From: Arthrobacter_E sp044748305
GTDB lineage: Bacteria; Actinomycetota; Actinomycetes; Actinomycetales; Micrococcaceae
Reading direction: 5' to 3'
Assembly (NCBI RefSeq): GCF_044748305.1
Contig: NZ_JBIVFT010000004.1
Span: 248,001-312,000 of the forward strand
Length of the DNA stretch: 64,000 bases
Part shown: one piece after another, positions 38,712 through 49,418 of the stretch
Layout of the letters: each line of letters starts with the position of its first letter
Numbering within the stretch: the stretch's first letter is position 1
Program-made: the position numbers and the translations under genes
Notes under the pieces: model-generated
Seen by the model: the letters and a program-made list of their open reading frames with translations, nothing else
Databases searched by the model: none
What the model was told of the DNA's origin: nothing

Positions 38712-38945
38712 GCGGGGAACTCCTGTGACTGAGAAGGAAGATGAGGAAAAGTGTCCCATGGTGGCCGTGCCGTTCGCTACACGGCCACCACGAAGACTAC
38801 ATACTCAACGGTACGCCTCCACCATGCTCCGAGGCTTCAGCCCGCAGGCCGATCCTGGGGCATCCATGGCCTCATACCAGGGATGGAGAAGACCCCGTCC
38901 GGGCCACCCGTTCGGGAGTGCATCCAAGAACGCCGGACCTCTTCG

Positions 38946-39014
38946 CCGAACTCGCTGTTCCCGTGCGAAACCGCTCAAAGAACCCACGAACTCGCACGGA
39001 ACTCGCGAGTTCGG
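38946..39014. repeat. long intergenic palindrome with nested arms (hairpin family member 1)
   Basis: Outer arms CCGAACTCGC (38946-38955) and GCGAGTTCGG (39005-39014), then five unpaired bases on each side, then inner arms CCGTGCGA (38961-38968) and TCGCACGG (38992-38999) around a 23-base loop. It lies 10 bases after deoA in a 264-base region (38760-39024) with no gene. The reverse complement of its loop side resembles the first bases after the assembly gap at 57916. Confidence 0.75.
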
Positions 39015-39024
39015 CGGACGGGGC

Positions 39025-40350
<1,326 letters not shown>

Positions 40351-40364
40351 GGTTCCCCTCCTCA

Positions 40365-40823
40365 TCATCCTGCGGCGGGAACGGCGTCGTCCGGTCCCGC
40401 CTCCTCGAGGTGCTGGGGCCCGAAGGCATCCGGGAGCACCTCGTCCATCGTCTTGATCCCGTGACTTGTCATCAGGACCATGTCCGGCGCCCTGAATTCA
40501 TAGAGGAGCTGCCGGCAACGTCCGCAGGGCATCAGAACAGCTCCGGCCCCGTCCACACAGTAGAAAGCCCTGATCAGGCCTCCGCCGCCCATCCTGATCT
40601 GCCCGAGCAGCGTGCACTCGGCGCACAGGGTCAGACCGTAGCTCGCGTTCTCGACATTGCAGCCGGACACCACCCTGCCGTCGTCCAGCAGCGCCGCCGC
40701 CCCCACCGGATACTTCGAATAGGGTGCGTACGCTTTTTCCATGGCTACGACGGCGGCGCGCCGCAGCGCCTCCCAATCGGGATCACCGCGGCGCGCCGCC
40801 GCCGTCGTCGTGCTTTCCGGCAC
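40365..40823 (-). CDS. cdd: cytidine deaminase
   Basis: 152 residues. The zinc and catalytic motif GCNVENASYGLTLCAECTLL and the second ligand pair VLMPCGRCRQLLYEF are intact. It converts cytidine and deoxycytidine to uridine forms. The GTG at 40823 has AAGGAG five bases upstream; the earlier GTG at 40829 would leave no spacing and overlaps the permease stop. It lies between the second permease and deoA in the same operon. Confidence 0.93.
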   Translation of the reverse strand: MPESTTTAAARRGDPDWEALRRAAVVAMEKAYAPYSKYPVGAAALLDDGRVVSGCNVENASYGLTLCAECTLLGQIRMGGGGLIRAFYCVDGAGAVLMPCGRCRQLLYEFRAPDMVLMTSHGIKTMDEVLPDAFGPQHLEEAGPDDAVPAAG

Positions 40824-40825
40824 GA

Positions 40826-42109
40826 TCACTCCTTCACATAAGGTTCACCGCTGGCTGCCGGCGGCCGGGACCGGCCGACCAGGCCCGCAACGGCGAGGAT
40901 GGTCACGAGGTAAGGCAACATGGCCATGAACTGGCTCGGCACCGGGGTGCCGATGATGGTCACGAGCGACTGAAGGTTGTCGGCGAAGCCGAACAACAGG
41001 GCCGCCAGGAAGGCTCCGATGGGGTTCCAGCGCCCGAAGATCAGGGCGGCCAGCGCGATGAAGCCTCGGCCCCCGGAGATCTCCTTGGTGAACGAGTCCA
41101 CCGCCACCAGGGTGAAGTAGGAACCACCGATGCCGGCGATCGCACCGCCGAGAGTCACGTTCCAGAAGCGCGTGGCATTGACGTTGATGCCGAGCGTGTC
41201 CGCAGCCTGGGGGTGCTCGCCCACGGCACGGACCCGCAGGCCCCACTTGGTCTTGAACAGTCCCATCCACACCACGAACACCGCGATGTACATCAGGTAG
41301 CCGATGATCGACTGCTTGAAAAGGATCGGCCCGATCAGCGGGATGCTCGAGAGGACCGGGATCTCGATGACCGGCAGGCGGGCCGGCGAGTTGAGGTTCT
41401 CCGGATCGGACTGCAGCAAGGTCGAGAAGAAGAAGCCGGTCAGGCCCGAAACCAGCACGTTCAGCACGACACCGACAATGATCTGGTTGACCAGGTACTT
41501 GATGCTGAACACCGCCAGCACCATCGACACGAGTGCGCCGGCGACAGCGGCGGCCACGAGGCCCGCGAAGGCATTGTGGGTCACACTGCCCACCAGGGCC
41601 GCGGTGAAGGCGCCGCCGAGCAGCTGTCCCTCGATGGCGATGTTCACCACGCCGACACGCTCGCAGAGCACGCCGGACAGTGAGCCGAAGACGAGCGGCA
41701 CGGCCAGGGTCACGGAACCGGCCAGAAGACCGGCCAGGGAGATCTCATGCAGGCGCGCTCCACCGACGACCGTGGTGAGGAACGCGATGACGAAGAACGC
41801 CGCGAAGACCGCGATGGCCCAGATCGGCACCGTGCGGCTGCGCTGACGCAGCATCACGGACCAGGCGGCGATTCCGAGCATCAGGACGCCGAGCACCAGG
41901 CCCGTCGCCTTGCCCGGCAGGGTCACGACGGGCAGCTGGAAGAAGTCCCCGTCCTGGGAGATCTGGAATCCCGCCGAGGAATCCGGTCCGAGAATCCCGC
42001 AGAACAGGAAAGTGGCGATGGCCACGATCCCGAGCAGCACGGGCGTCTTCCATCCCACGGGTTTGGCCACGATCTCCGCGGGGGCTGGGGTTACGACTGC
42101 TGTGCTCAT
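40826..42109 (-). CDS. nucleoside ABC transporter permease 2 (YufQ/NupQ-like)
   Basis: 427 residues with about ten hydrophobic helices and the BPD_transp_2 layout. Conserved segments include LCERVGVVNIAIEGQLLGGA and RVRAVGEHPQAADTLGINVN near the ATPase contact loop. It forms the membrane channel with the other permease, driven by the double ATPase encoded upstream, importing nucleosides delivered by the BMP lipoprotein. The ATG at 42109 has GGAGGTGCC and overlaps the previous stop as ATGA. Confidence 0.9.
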   Translation of the reverse strand: MSTAVVTPAPAEIVAKPVGWKTPVLLGIVAIATFLFCGILGPDSSAGFQISQDGDFFQLPVVTLPGKATGLVLGVLMLGIAAWSVMLRQRSRTVPIWAIAVFAAFFVIAFLTTVVGGARLHEISLAGLLAGSVTLAVPLVFGSLSGVLCERVGVVNIAIEGQLLGGAFTAALVGSVTHNAFAGLVAAAVAGALVSMVLAVFSIKYLVNQIIVGVVLNVLVSGLTGFFFSTLLQSDPENLNSPARLPVIEIPVLSSIPLIGPILFKQSIIGYLMYIAVFVVWMGLFKTKWGLRVRAVGEHPQAADTLGINVNATRFWNVTLGGAIAGIGGSYFTLVAVDSFTKEISGGRGFIALAALIFGRWNPIGAFLAALLFGFADNLQSLVTIIGTPVPSQFMAMLPYLVTILAVAGLVGRSRPPAASGEPYVKE

Positions 42110-43317
42110 GCGGCACCTCCGGTGAGCGAAACGGCCTTGGCGGCCTTCTTCTTGCGGTTCATGCCGAAGATGGACTTCACCAGCGGCGGGGCGGCGATGA
42201 ACAGGACGATCAGGGACTGGACGATCAGAACGATGTCGATGGGGGTGCCCGTCTGGATCTGCATCTGGACGGCACCGGCACGGAACGCCCCGAACAGGAG
42301 CCCTGCGAAGAAGGTCCCCCACGGCGTCGAGCGGCCCAGCAGAGCCACCGTGATGGCGTCGAAGCCGTAGCTCGCAGCCACGCCGTCGGTCAGCACCTTC
42401 TCGGTGCCCGCCACCTGGGCGACACCGCCGAGCCCGGAAAGGGCACCCGCGAAGGCCATGACCAGGACGGTGGCACGGGAGACATTGACACCGGCGGTCT
42501 GCGCCGCCTTGGGGTTTGCGCCCACGGCACGGAACTCGAAGCCCCAGGTGGAGCGGTTCAGCAGCCACCACACGAACACCGTGGCCGCGATGGCCAGCAG
42601 GAAGCCGGCGTGCAGACGGTACTGATCGCCTGCCAGCAGCGGGTAGAGCGCATTGGCGTCCAGGGTGGGCGAGATCGGGTTGCTCTCCCCCGGACGCTGG
42701 AAGGCCGGGATCGTCAGCAGGTAGCGCAGGAAGTACAGCGCCACGTAGTTGAACATGATGGTCAGGATCACCTCATGTGCACCGGTCTTCGCCTTGAGGT
42801 ATCCGACCAGGCCGCCCCACACGGCGCCGCCCAGGACGCCGGCGATGATCACCAGGATCAGATGCAGGACCGGGGGCAGGTGCCAGGCGAAGCCGAGGTA
42901 GGCGGCCAGCGTGCCGGAGACGATGATCTGGCCCTGGGCGCCGATGTTGAACAGACCGGCGCGGAAGGCCAGGGCCACACCCAGACCGGCCGTGATCAGC
43001 GGCGTCGCAATGGTCAGGGTCTCCATGAGAGGGCCGAACCCGCCCAAGGGACCCGTGACGTCCGGTGAGTAGACGGCGCCCTGGAACAGCGCCACGTAGG
43101 ACTTGGTGGCGGCGTTCCAGAACGCCGCCAGGAAATCAGTGGGCCTCGCGAAGAAGTATCCCGCCGTCGAGGCGACGTCCTTGTCGGTGGCCGCGATGAG
43201 CAGGCCTCCCAGGATCATCGCCAGGAGGACCGCCAGGACGGACACGAGCGCATTGCCCGTGAAGATCTTCTTCAGTACGTCCTGGCCCTCAGGCTTCGAC
43301 GCTGCCTGGCTGTTCAC
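42106..43317 (-). CDS. nucleoside ABC transporter permease 1 (YufP/NupP-like)
   Basis: 403 residues with about nine membrane helices. The RAGLFNIGAQGQIIVSGTLA loop and EFRAVGANPKAAQTAGVNVS match this permease family, close in sequence to permease 2. AAGGAG lies six bases before the GTG at 43317, which I prefer over the ATG at 43323. It overlaps the ATPase gene by 29 bases, a sign of tight coupling. Confidence 0.9.
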   Translation of the reverse strand: MNSQAASKPEGQDVLKKIFTGNALVSVLAVLLAMILGGLLIAATDKDVASTAGYFFARPTDFLAAFWNAATKSYVALFQGAVYSPDVTGPLGGFGPLMETLTIATPLITAGLGVALAFRAGLFNIGAQGQIIVSGTLAAYLGFAWHLPPVLHLILVIIAGVLGGAVWGGLVGYLKAKTGAHEVILTIMFNYVALYFLRYLLTIPAFQRPGESNPISPTLDANALYPLLAGDQYRLHAGFLLAIAATVFVWWLLNRSTWGFEFRAVGANPKAAQTAGVNVSRATVLVMAFAGALSGLGGVAQVAGTEKVLTDGVAASYGFDAITVALLGRSTPWGTFFAGLLFGAFRAGAVQMQIQTGTPIDIVLIVQSLIVLFIAAPPLVKSIFGMNRKKKAAKAVSLTGGAA

Positions 43318-44908
43318 CGGCATCTCCTTCTTCAGTGCTCCGTGCTTCAGTGTCCTGCGCTGCCGCGGGAGCGGCTTCCCGGGCGGGAGTCTCATCCGCG
43401 CCCGCCTCGTCGGCCGGAACCCCGGCCATCATCAGACCGAGAACGTCCCTCGGGGTGTCCGCCGGCACGATGCCGACCACTTTGCCCTTGTAGAGGACGG
43501 CGATCCGGTCCGCCAGTTCCACGACCTCGTCCAGTTCCGTGGAGACGATCATGACGGGCACGCCCTTGTCCCGTTCCTCCACGATCCGGCGGTGCAGGAA
43601 CTCGATCGAACCGACATCCACACCACGGGTCGGCTGGGACGCGATGAACAGCCGCAACGGCCGGGACAGCTCACGCGCCATGACCACCTTCTGCTGGTTT
43701 CCTCCAGAGAGGGAACCGACCGCGGTCGCCCCGGACGGCGTCCGGATGTCGAACTCGTCGATCTTGGCTGAAGCGTTGGCAGCGACCTGCGCCGGGCTCA
43801 TCGCGAGGCCGCGGGCGAAGGGGGCGGTGTCGTAGAGATCCAGGACCAGGTTCTCCGCCACGGAGAACGGACCGACCAGGCCGTCGTCCTTGCGGTCTTC
43901 GGGAACGAAGCCGACGCCGGCGCGCAGCACCTCCTTGACGCTGCGGCCGAGAAGCTGCTTGCCGTCAAGGGTGATGGATCCCGTCACATGACTCTGAAGC
44001 CCGAGGATCGCTTCCGTCAGTTCGGTCTGGCCGTTGCCCTGGACACCCGCGACGGCGAGGATCTCTCCTTCGGCGATGTCCAGATCGAGGCCGTCCACCA
44101 CATGCTGTCCGCTCGGCGCGAGGACGGTGAGGTCACGAATGCTGAACGTGGTGGCACCCGGTTTCGCCGCGTCCTTGTCCAGGGTGAGACTCACCGGGCG
44201 GCCCACCATGAGCGCGGCGAGCTCCGTGGTGGACGCGCTCGGATCGGCGTTGCCCACCACCTTGCCGCGGCGGATCACGGTGATGGTGTCGGAGACGGCC
44301 CTCACCTCACGGAGCTTGTGGGAGATGAAAAGGATGGAGGTTCCGGAGGCCTTGAGCTGACGCATGATGTCCAGGAGTTCATCCGTCTCCTGGGGGGTCA
44401 GCACGGCGGTGGGTTCGTCCAGGATGAGGACCCTGGCGTCACGGACCAGGGCCTTGATGATCTCGACCCGCTGCTGCACGCCGACGGGGAGGTCCTCCAC
44501 CAGAGCGTCCGGGTCGACATTGAAGCCGTACTGATCGGAGATCTCGCGGATCCGCTTCCGGGTGGTCTCCAGATCCAGGAATCCGGCGGCCTTGGTGCTC
44601 TCCGCACCGAGGGCGACGTTCTCCGCCACGGTGAAGACGGGGACCAGCATGAAGTGCTGGTGGACCATGCCGATGCCCGCCGCCATGGCGTCACCCGGCC
44701 CGCGGAACCCCACGGGCTCGTCGTCCACCAGGATCTGCCCCTCGGTGGGCTCGTAGAGCCCGTAGAGCACATTCATGAGGGTGGATTTGCCTGCCCCGTT
44801 CTCGCCGAGGAGGCAGTGGATCTGGCCGGGTTCGACCACCACATCGATGTGGTCGTTGGCCATGAAAGTGCCGAAGGTCTTGGTGATCCCCCGAAGCTCA
44901 AGTTTCAC
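43289..44908 (-). CDS. nucleoside ABC transporter double ATPase (YufO/NupO-like)
   Basis: 539 residues with two nucleotide-binding domains. Domain 1 has Walker A GENGAGKST and Walker B VLILDEPTAVL. In domain 2 the P-loop position reads GVQGNGQTE and the signature is SGGNQQKVVMAREL, while the Walker B region reads LFIASQPTRGVD, lacking the usual D-E. The second site is therefore probably degenerate, as is common in this family. A charged, disordered C-terminus follows. Start GTG at 44908 with a weak site. It is the first gene after the terminator that follows the BMP lipoprotein gene. Confidence 0.92.
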   Translation of the reverse strand: MKLELRGITKTFGTFMANDHIDVVVEPGQIHCLLGENGAGKSTLMNVLYGLYEPTEGQILVDDEPVGFRGPGDAMAAGIGMVHQHFMLVPVFTVAENVALGAESTKAAGFLDLETTRKRIREISDQYGFNVDPDALVEDLPVGVQQRVEIIKALVRDARVLILDEPTAVLTPQETDELLDIMRQLKASGTSILFISHKLREVRAVSDTITVIRRGKVVGNADPSASTTELAALMVGRPVSLTLDKDAAKPGATTFSIRDLTVLAPSGQHVVDGLDLDIAEGEILAVAGVQGNGQTELTEAILGLQSHVTGSITLDGKQLLGRSVKEVLRAGVGFVPEDRKDDGLVGPFSVAENLVLDLYDTAPFARGLAMSPAQVAANASAKIDEFDIRTPSGATAVGSLSGGNQQKVVMARELSRPLRLFIASQPTRGVDVGSIEFLHRRIVEERDKGVPVMIVSTELDEVVELADRIAVLYKGKVVGIVPADTPRDVLGLMMAGVPADEAGADETPAREAAPAAAQDTEARSTEEGDAGEQPGSVEA

Positions 44909-45024
44909 GCTGTTGTTTCCGTTCCATCAAATGACGCCTGAGGCGCTCCGGCGACCGCATCGGTCACGCAAGCAGGCTATCCCAGCCTTCCGTGCGCTGT
45001 GCAGTCTTTTCCTTCACGCAAAGA

Positions 45025-45072
45025 GCCGCCGTCCCGGGGCCAGTGTGACCACTGGGCCCACGGGACGGCGGC
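45025..45072 (-). terminator. hairpin between the BMP lipoprotein and the transporter genes
   Basis: Arms GCCGCCGTCCCG and CGGGACGGCGGC extended by a second paired block (GGCCAGTG with CACTGGGCC) give a stem of about 20 pairs. CTCTTTGC follows on the minus strand. It would lower expression of the transporter relative to the abundant binding lipoprotein. Confidence 0.75.
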
Positions 45073-45090
45073 ACCGTCGTGCGAGCAGTC

Positions 45091-46215
45091 TTACTGCTTG
45101 GGGCTGGCCGGCGATTCGACCTTGATCTTGCCGTCGATGATGTCCTTCTGCAGGGCATCCAGCTCACCCTGAAGGTCGGACGGAACGGCGGACGCCTGGT
45201 CGTGGAACGGCGCCACGGCGACGCCGCCGTTGGACAGGGTGCCCACGTACGGCTTGGCGCTGAACTTGCCGTCCTTGTCATCCTTGACGACGGTCTCCAC
45301 GGCCTCGTCCATCTTCTTCATGACCGAGGTCAGCATGAGGTCCTTGTACTCCGGGGCCGTCAGGTAGCCATCGGAGTCGACCCAGACGAGCTTGACGTCC
45401 TTGCCCGCGGCCTTGGCCTCCTTCAGCGCGCTGGCAGCACCCTTGCCCACCGGACCGGCGACCGGCATGATGATGTCCGCTCCGCCGTCGAGCAGGGACT
45501 TGGTGACCTGCTTGCCCTTGTCCTGCTTCTCGAAGTCACCGGTGAAGGTGCCGTCCTGCTTGTCCTTGTCCCACCCGAGAAGCTGGACGTTCTTGCCCTT
45601 CTTCTCGTTGAAGTACTTCACGCCGTCCGCGAAGCCGTCCATGAAGATGGTCACGGTCGGGATCTTGATGCCACCGAAGGTTCCGACCTTGCCGGTCTTG
45701 GTGGTGGCAGCCGCGGTGTAGCCGGCCAGGAACGCCGCCTGCGCCGTGTCGTAGATGATCGGCTTGACGTTCGCGATCTCCTTGTCGTACGCGAAGTCGA
45801 TGATCGTGAAGTGCTTGCTCGGGTTGGCCGCGGCCTGTGCCTTGGTGGCGTCGCCGAGCAGGAAGCCGACCGTGACGGTCAGATTGCAGCCGGCGGAGAC
45901 CATCGCGCGGAGGTTCGGTTCGAAGTCGTTGTTCGACTTGGACTCGATCTCCTTGGCGGTGATGCCAAGGTCCTTCTCCGCCTTCTTCAGACCGTCATAG
46001 GAGGACTGGTTGAAGGACTGGTCATCGAAACCACCGGAGTCGGAGACGATGCATGCCTTGTAGTCCTTGCTGCTGGCGTCACCGCCGGACTTCTGCTCAG
46101 GGGCGGCTCCACAGGCGCTCAGCATCAGGGCGGCAGCGCTGACACCCGCGACGCCGAGCAGGGAGCCCCGCTTGGCCACGCCGCGAAGGGCGCGCTTGTC
46201 CATGGAAATCTTCAA
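45091..46215 (-). CDS. BMP-family nucleoside-binding lipoprotein
   Basis: 374 residues. A TTG start at 46215 fits best because GGAGGACTC lies just upstream; an ATG four codons later is the alternative. The signal peptide (SLLGVAGVSAAALMLSACGA) ends in lipobox LSAC. The mature protein has the BMP/PnrA pattern: ACIVSDSGGFDDQSFNQSSY, then VGFLLGDATKAQAAANPSKH, GTFGGIKIPTVTIFMDGFAD and WVDSDGYLTAPEYKDLMLTS. It captures nucleosides outside the membrane for the ABC transporter encoded downstream. Confidence 0.92.
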   Translation of the reverse strand: MKISMDKRALRGVAKRGSLLGVAGVSAAALMLSACGAAPEQKSGGDASSKDYKACIVSDSGGFDDQSFNQSSYDGLKKAEKDLGITAKEIESKSNNDFEPNLRAMVSAGCNLTVTVGFLLGDATKAQAAANPSKHFTIIDFAYDKEIANVKPIIYDTAQAAFLAGYTAAATTKTGKVGTFGGIKIPTVTIFMDGFADGVKYFNEKKGKNVQLLGWDKDKQDGTFTGDFEKQDKGKQVTKSLLDGGADIIMPVAGPVGKGAASALKEAKAAGKDVKLVWVDSDGYLTAPEYKDLMLTSVMKKMDEAVETVVKDDKDGKFSAKPYVGTLSNGGVAVAPFHDQASAVPSDLQGELDALQKDIIDGKIKVESPASPKQ

Positions 46216-46377
46216 GAGTCCTCCAGAAAACTCGAAAGGCCCGGGCATCGACGGCCCGGGCGGTGATGAAGGCAACATTACTCAGTGATCCACGCCGCCC
46301 GCTACCACGGGCGGCTGGATATGCACTGATTGTTGAATATTTGTTACCTATGAGTAGATCGGCGGGCGGCAGATCTC

Positions 46378-47592
46378 TCAGTCGTCCGGGTCGGTCAAGT
46401 CCCTGATCGTGCGGAGGGCCGCGCCTGCCAGCACCTTGATGCCGTTGCCCAGCGCCCGCTCGTCGACGATGTAGTCGCCACGGTGCAGATCGTATTCCTC
46501 GCCGCCCGGCACCCGGGTGCCCAGCCGCATCATCGCGCCCGGAAGTTCAGCCAGGAACCAGGCGAAATCCTCGCCGCCCATGGACTGGGGCGTCAGCACC
46601 ACCGCGTTCTCCCCCAGCTCCGCCCGGGCCGCGGCCTCGATCAGAGCGGTCTCATGCTCGGAGTTGACCACCGGCGGGACGCCCCGTGTGTGCTCCAGGT
46701 GCACGTCCACGCCGTAGGGTGCAGCCACCTGCTGCACCACCTGGTCCAGCAGTTCACCCGCGCCATGCCAGGCGTCACGGTCCAGGCAGCGCATCGTCCC
46801 CGCCATGTACCCGGAGGCCGGGATCGCGTTCGGAGCCGAACCGGCCGAGATCTGGCCCCACACCACGGACACCGCGCTGCGCACGTCGATCCGACGGGAC
46901 AGCACGGCCGGGACATTCACCGCGATCTGAGCCAGGGCGAAGACCAGATCCTCTGTCAGGTGCGGGCGCGAGGTGTGACCGCCGCGGCCACTGAGCTCGA
47001 TCTTGATCGTGTCCGACGCGGAGGTGATCGCGCCGATGCGCGTGCCGATGTTCCCGACGTCGATCTTGGGATCACAGTGCAGCGCCATGATGCGCGGCAC
47101 CCCGTCCAGAACGCCCTGAGCGATGCAGGAGAGCGCTCCGCCCGGCATGGTCTCCTCGGCGGGCTGGAAGATGATGCGCACGGTGCCACCGAGCGGCTCG
47201 GCCTGGTGCATGGCCTGCAGCGTCAGCGCCACACCCAGCATCGTGGTCGTGTGGACGTCATGACCGCAGGCGTGGGTCACCCCGTGGTTGGTGCTTGCGA
47301 AGGGAAGCCCGGTCTCCTCGATGATCGGCAACGCATCGATGTCGCCGCGGAGTGCGGTCGCGATGGGTCCCTCACCGACGTCGACGACGACGCCGGTGCC
47401 TTCGAGGCGGCGGGGCTTCAGACCCGCCGCGTCAAGGCGGGCCACGATCCGGTCCGTGGTCCGGAATTCCTTGAAGGAGAGTTCCGGGTGCGCGTGCAGG
47501 TCACGGCGGAATTCGATCAGCTCGGGCAGAAGGGGCTCGAGCCACGGCCCGGCGAGCTGCGGCGGGTTCGATTCGCTGGAGTAGTTGCGCAC
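46378..47592 (-). CDS. M20-family amidohydrolase/peptidase
   Basis: About 404 residues with the M20D pattern: RRDLHAHPELSFKEF, ALRGDIDALPI, THACGHDVHTTTMLG, IFQPAEETMPGGALS, the dimerisation domain with GRGGHTSRPHLTEDL, and SMGGEDFAWFL. Such enzymes split N-acyl or aminoacyl bonds (hippurate, IAA-amino acid or N-acetyl substrates). The exact substrate is unknown. On the minus strand TAGAGT lies seven bases before the GTG at 47592, so a leaderless start there is preferred over the GTG at 47601. Confidence 0.88.
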   Translation of the reverse strand: MRNYSSESNPPQLAGPWLEPLLPELIEFRRDLHAHPELSFKEFRTTDRIVARLDAAGLKPRRLEGTGVVVDVGEGPIATALRGDIDALPIIEETGLPFASTNHGVTHACGHDVHTTTMLGVALTLQAMHQAEPLGGTVRIIFQPAEETMPGGALSCIAQGVLDGVPRIMALHCDPKIDVGNIGTRIGAITSASDTIKIELSGRGGHTSRPHLTEDLVFALAQIAVNVPAVLSRRIDVRSAVSVVWGQISAGSAPNAIPASGYMAGTMRCLDRDAWHGAGELLDQVVQQVAAPYGVDVHLEHTRGVPPVVNSEHETALIEAAARAELGENAVVLTPQSMGGEDFAWFLAELPGAMMRLGTRVPGGEEYDLHRGDYIVDERALGNGIKVLAGAALRTIRDLTDPDD

Positions 47593-47599
47593 CCTTGAC

Positions 47600-47605
47600 A
47601 CTCTA
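47600..47605 (-). promoter_or_regulatory. putative -10 box of the M20 amidohydrolase gene
   Basis: TAGAGT, seven bases before the chosen GTG start. The same box and spacing precede the exonuclease gene at 57161. Confidence 0.5.
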
Positions 47606-47644
47606 AAGCGACCGTGAGGGAAAACCTCAAAAGGTCACGCGGGA

Positions 47645-48778
47645 TTACAGAACGTCCGTATCGCCGCTGGCCTTGAGGGCATCGACGGCACTCTTGACCT
47701 GCTGCGCATGCTCGGTCGTCGTGACCAGAAGGGCATCCGGGGTGTCCACGATCACGACGTCCTGGATGCCGATCAGCGCGATCACCCGCTTGGTGTCCGC
47801 CACGACGACGCCGCTGGCGTCCTCAGTGAACACGCGCGGCTCGTCACCGAGCACCGTCACATCGTCCACCTCGCGGGCATTGTTCAGCCGTCCGATGGCG
47901 GCGAAGTCCCCGACGTCGTCCCAGCCGAACTCGCCCGGCACGACGGCGACGTCCCCAGCCGCTGCGGCAGGCTCGGCCACCGCATAGTCGATCGCGATCT
48001 TGGGCAGCGTCGGCCAGACACGTGCGGTCACCGCAGCGCGGTCCGGGGTGTCCCAGGCGCGGGCGATCTCCATCAGCCCGGCATGCAGTTCCGGCTGGTT
48101 GATCTCCAGGTGCTTGAGCATGAGGGCCACCGGGGCCACGAACATTCCCGCGTTCCAGACGTAGTCGCCACTGGCCAGGTACTGACGGGCCACCGACTCA
48201 TCAGGCTTCTCGACGAACTCGACGACGGCGTGCGCGCTCGGGGCTCCGTCCACATGCAACAGATCACCGACCCGGATGTAGCCGAAACCGGTGGAGGGGT
48301 GGGTCGGACGGATGCCGATGGTCACGATCTTCCCGGTGGCCGCCGTGTGGATCGCTTCCCGGACGGCGGCCTGGAAGACGGACGTGGGACTGATCACCTG
48401 ATCCGCGGCGAAGGAACCCATGATGGTCTCCGGATCGCGTTCGTGCAGGATCGCCGCGGCGAGGCCGATGGCGGCCCCGGAGTCCTTCGGCTCGCTTTCC
48501 AGGACCAGGTCCCGGTCACTCAGCTCCGGAAGCTGCGTGCACACGGCGGCCCGGTGGGCTTCGCCTGTCACGACGAGGACGCGGTCCCCGGCGAGAGGCT
48601 CGAGCCGATCATAGGTGGCGCGGATCAACGTGCTGCCGGAACCTGTCAGATCGTGAAGAAACTTGGGGGCTGCGGCCCTCGAAAGAGGCCACAGGCGGGT
48701 CCCCACACCGCCCGCGGGAATGACCGCGAAGAAACGCCCCAGAGACTCGGTCCGGGCCTGCACACTGTCTGTAGTCAC
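47645..48778 (-). CDS. manC: mannose-1-phosphate guanylyltransferase
   Basis: 377 residues. The nucleotidyltransferase motif FAVIPAGGVGTRLWPLSR and the substrate segment FVEKPDESVARQYLASGDYV are typical of GDP-mannose pyrophosphorylases, with GWDDVGDFAAIGRL late in the protein. It makes GDP-mannose from mannose-1-phosphate for cell wall glycans. A GTG at 48778 has TACCAT six bases before it; a later GTG at 48763 with GGAGGTGA is possible. It lacks the isomerase half found in longer AlgA-type enzymes. Confidence 0.88.
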   Translation of the reverse strand: MTTDSVQARTESLGRFFAVIPAGGVGTRLWPLSRAAAPKFLHDLTGSGSTLIRATYDRLEPLAGDRVLVVTGEAHRAAVCTQLPELSDRDLVLESEPKDSGAAIGLAAAILHERDPETIMGSFAADQVISPTSVFQAAVREAIHTAATGKIVTIGIRPTHPSTGFGYIRVGDLLHVDGAPSAHAVVEFVEKPDESVARQYLASGDYVWNAGMFVAPVALMLKHLEINQPELHAGLMEIARAWDTPDRAAVTARVWPTLPKIAIDYAVAEPAAAAGDVAVVPGEFGWDDVGDFAAIGRLNNAREVDDVTVLGDEPRVFTEDASGVVVADTKRVIALIGIQDVVIVDTPDALLVTTTEHAQQVKSAVDALKASGDTDVL

Positions 48779-48784
48779 CTCCAC

Positions 48785-48790
48785 ATGGTA
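48785..48790 (-). promoter_or_regulatory. putative -10 box of manC
   Basis: TACCAT ends six bases before the GTG at 48778, the leaderless geometry repeated in this window. Confidence 0.4.
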
Positions 48791-48920
48791 GGCGATCACC
48801 CCGTTCATTCCCGGGCAGGCAGCCTCGTTCAGGCCCCGGGGTGTGGCGTTAATCTCATCCGCAGTCGCATTTGTCCGGATTCGCCGTCCCGGTTAATGAA
48901 GGCAAGGCGATGCTGAATTG

Positions 48921-48974
48921 AATAAGCTGTGAGCGAAGCCTAGATTTGGCTTGGGCTTATTGGGCTCACACAGC
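48921..48974 (+). promoter_or_regulatory. sdh leader with competing inverted repeats
   Basis: Two mutually exclusive pairings are visible upstream of sdhC. AATAAGC (48921-48927) pairs with GCTTATT (48955-48961), enclosing AAGCC/GGCTT. Alternatively GCTGTGAGC (48926-48934) pairs with GCTCACACAGC (48964-48974). The sdhC GTG is 60 bases further on. It may be an operator pair or a switching leader RNA. Confidence 0.4.
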
Positions 48975-49034
48975 ATGCGTTCCCCCCGCATGGACTACAT
49001 GCCAGCGCTGCCGTGTTCCAGGGAGGTTTATTCA

Positions 49035-49415
49035 GTGCCGACGAAACCAGCTGGCACCTTGTACCGCGGCCGGGAAGGCATGTGGTCTTGGGTTGGACAC
49101 CGAATCACCGGTGTTGTGATCTTCTTCTTCTTGGTGGTGCACGTTCTCGACACTTCATTGGTCCGTGTGTCCCCCGAGGTTTACACCAGCGTCATCGGTG
49201 CCTACAAGAACCCGATCATGGCACTCGGGGAGACCGGCCTCGTGGCCGCGATTCTCTTCCACGCCTTCAACGGTCTGCGCGTCATCGCCATCGACTTCTG
49301 GAAGAAGGGCGCCAAGTACCAGCGCCAGATGCTCTGGGCCGTGCTCATCATCTGGGTCGTGGTCTTCGCCGCTTTCGCCATCCGTCACCTGTCCCTGGCA
49401 CTGGGAGGTCACTGA
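49035..49415 (+). CDS. sdhC: succinate dehydrogenase cytochrome b556 subunit
   Basis: 126 residues, three membrane helices, starting at the GTG 49035 with GGGAGG nine bases upstream. The N-terminus PTKPAGTLYRGREGMWSWVG and HRITGVVIFFFLVVHVLDTS carry the heme and quinone-side His residues. It anchors the SdhAB catalytic part and passes electrons to menaquinone. First of the four-gene sdhCDAB operon. Confidence 0.93.
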   Translation: MPTKPAGTLYRGREGMWSWVGHRITGVVIFFFLVVHVLDTSLVRVSPEVYTSVIGAYKNPIMALGETGLVAAILFHAFNGLRVIAIDFWKKGAKYQRQMLWAVLIIWVVVFAAFAIRHLSLALGGH

Positions 49416-49418
49416 GTC

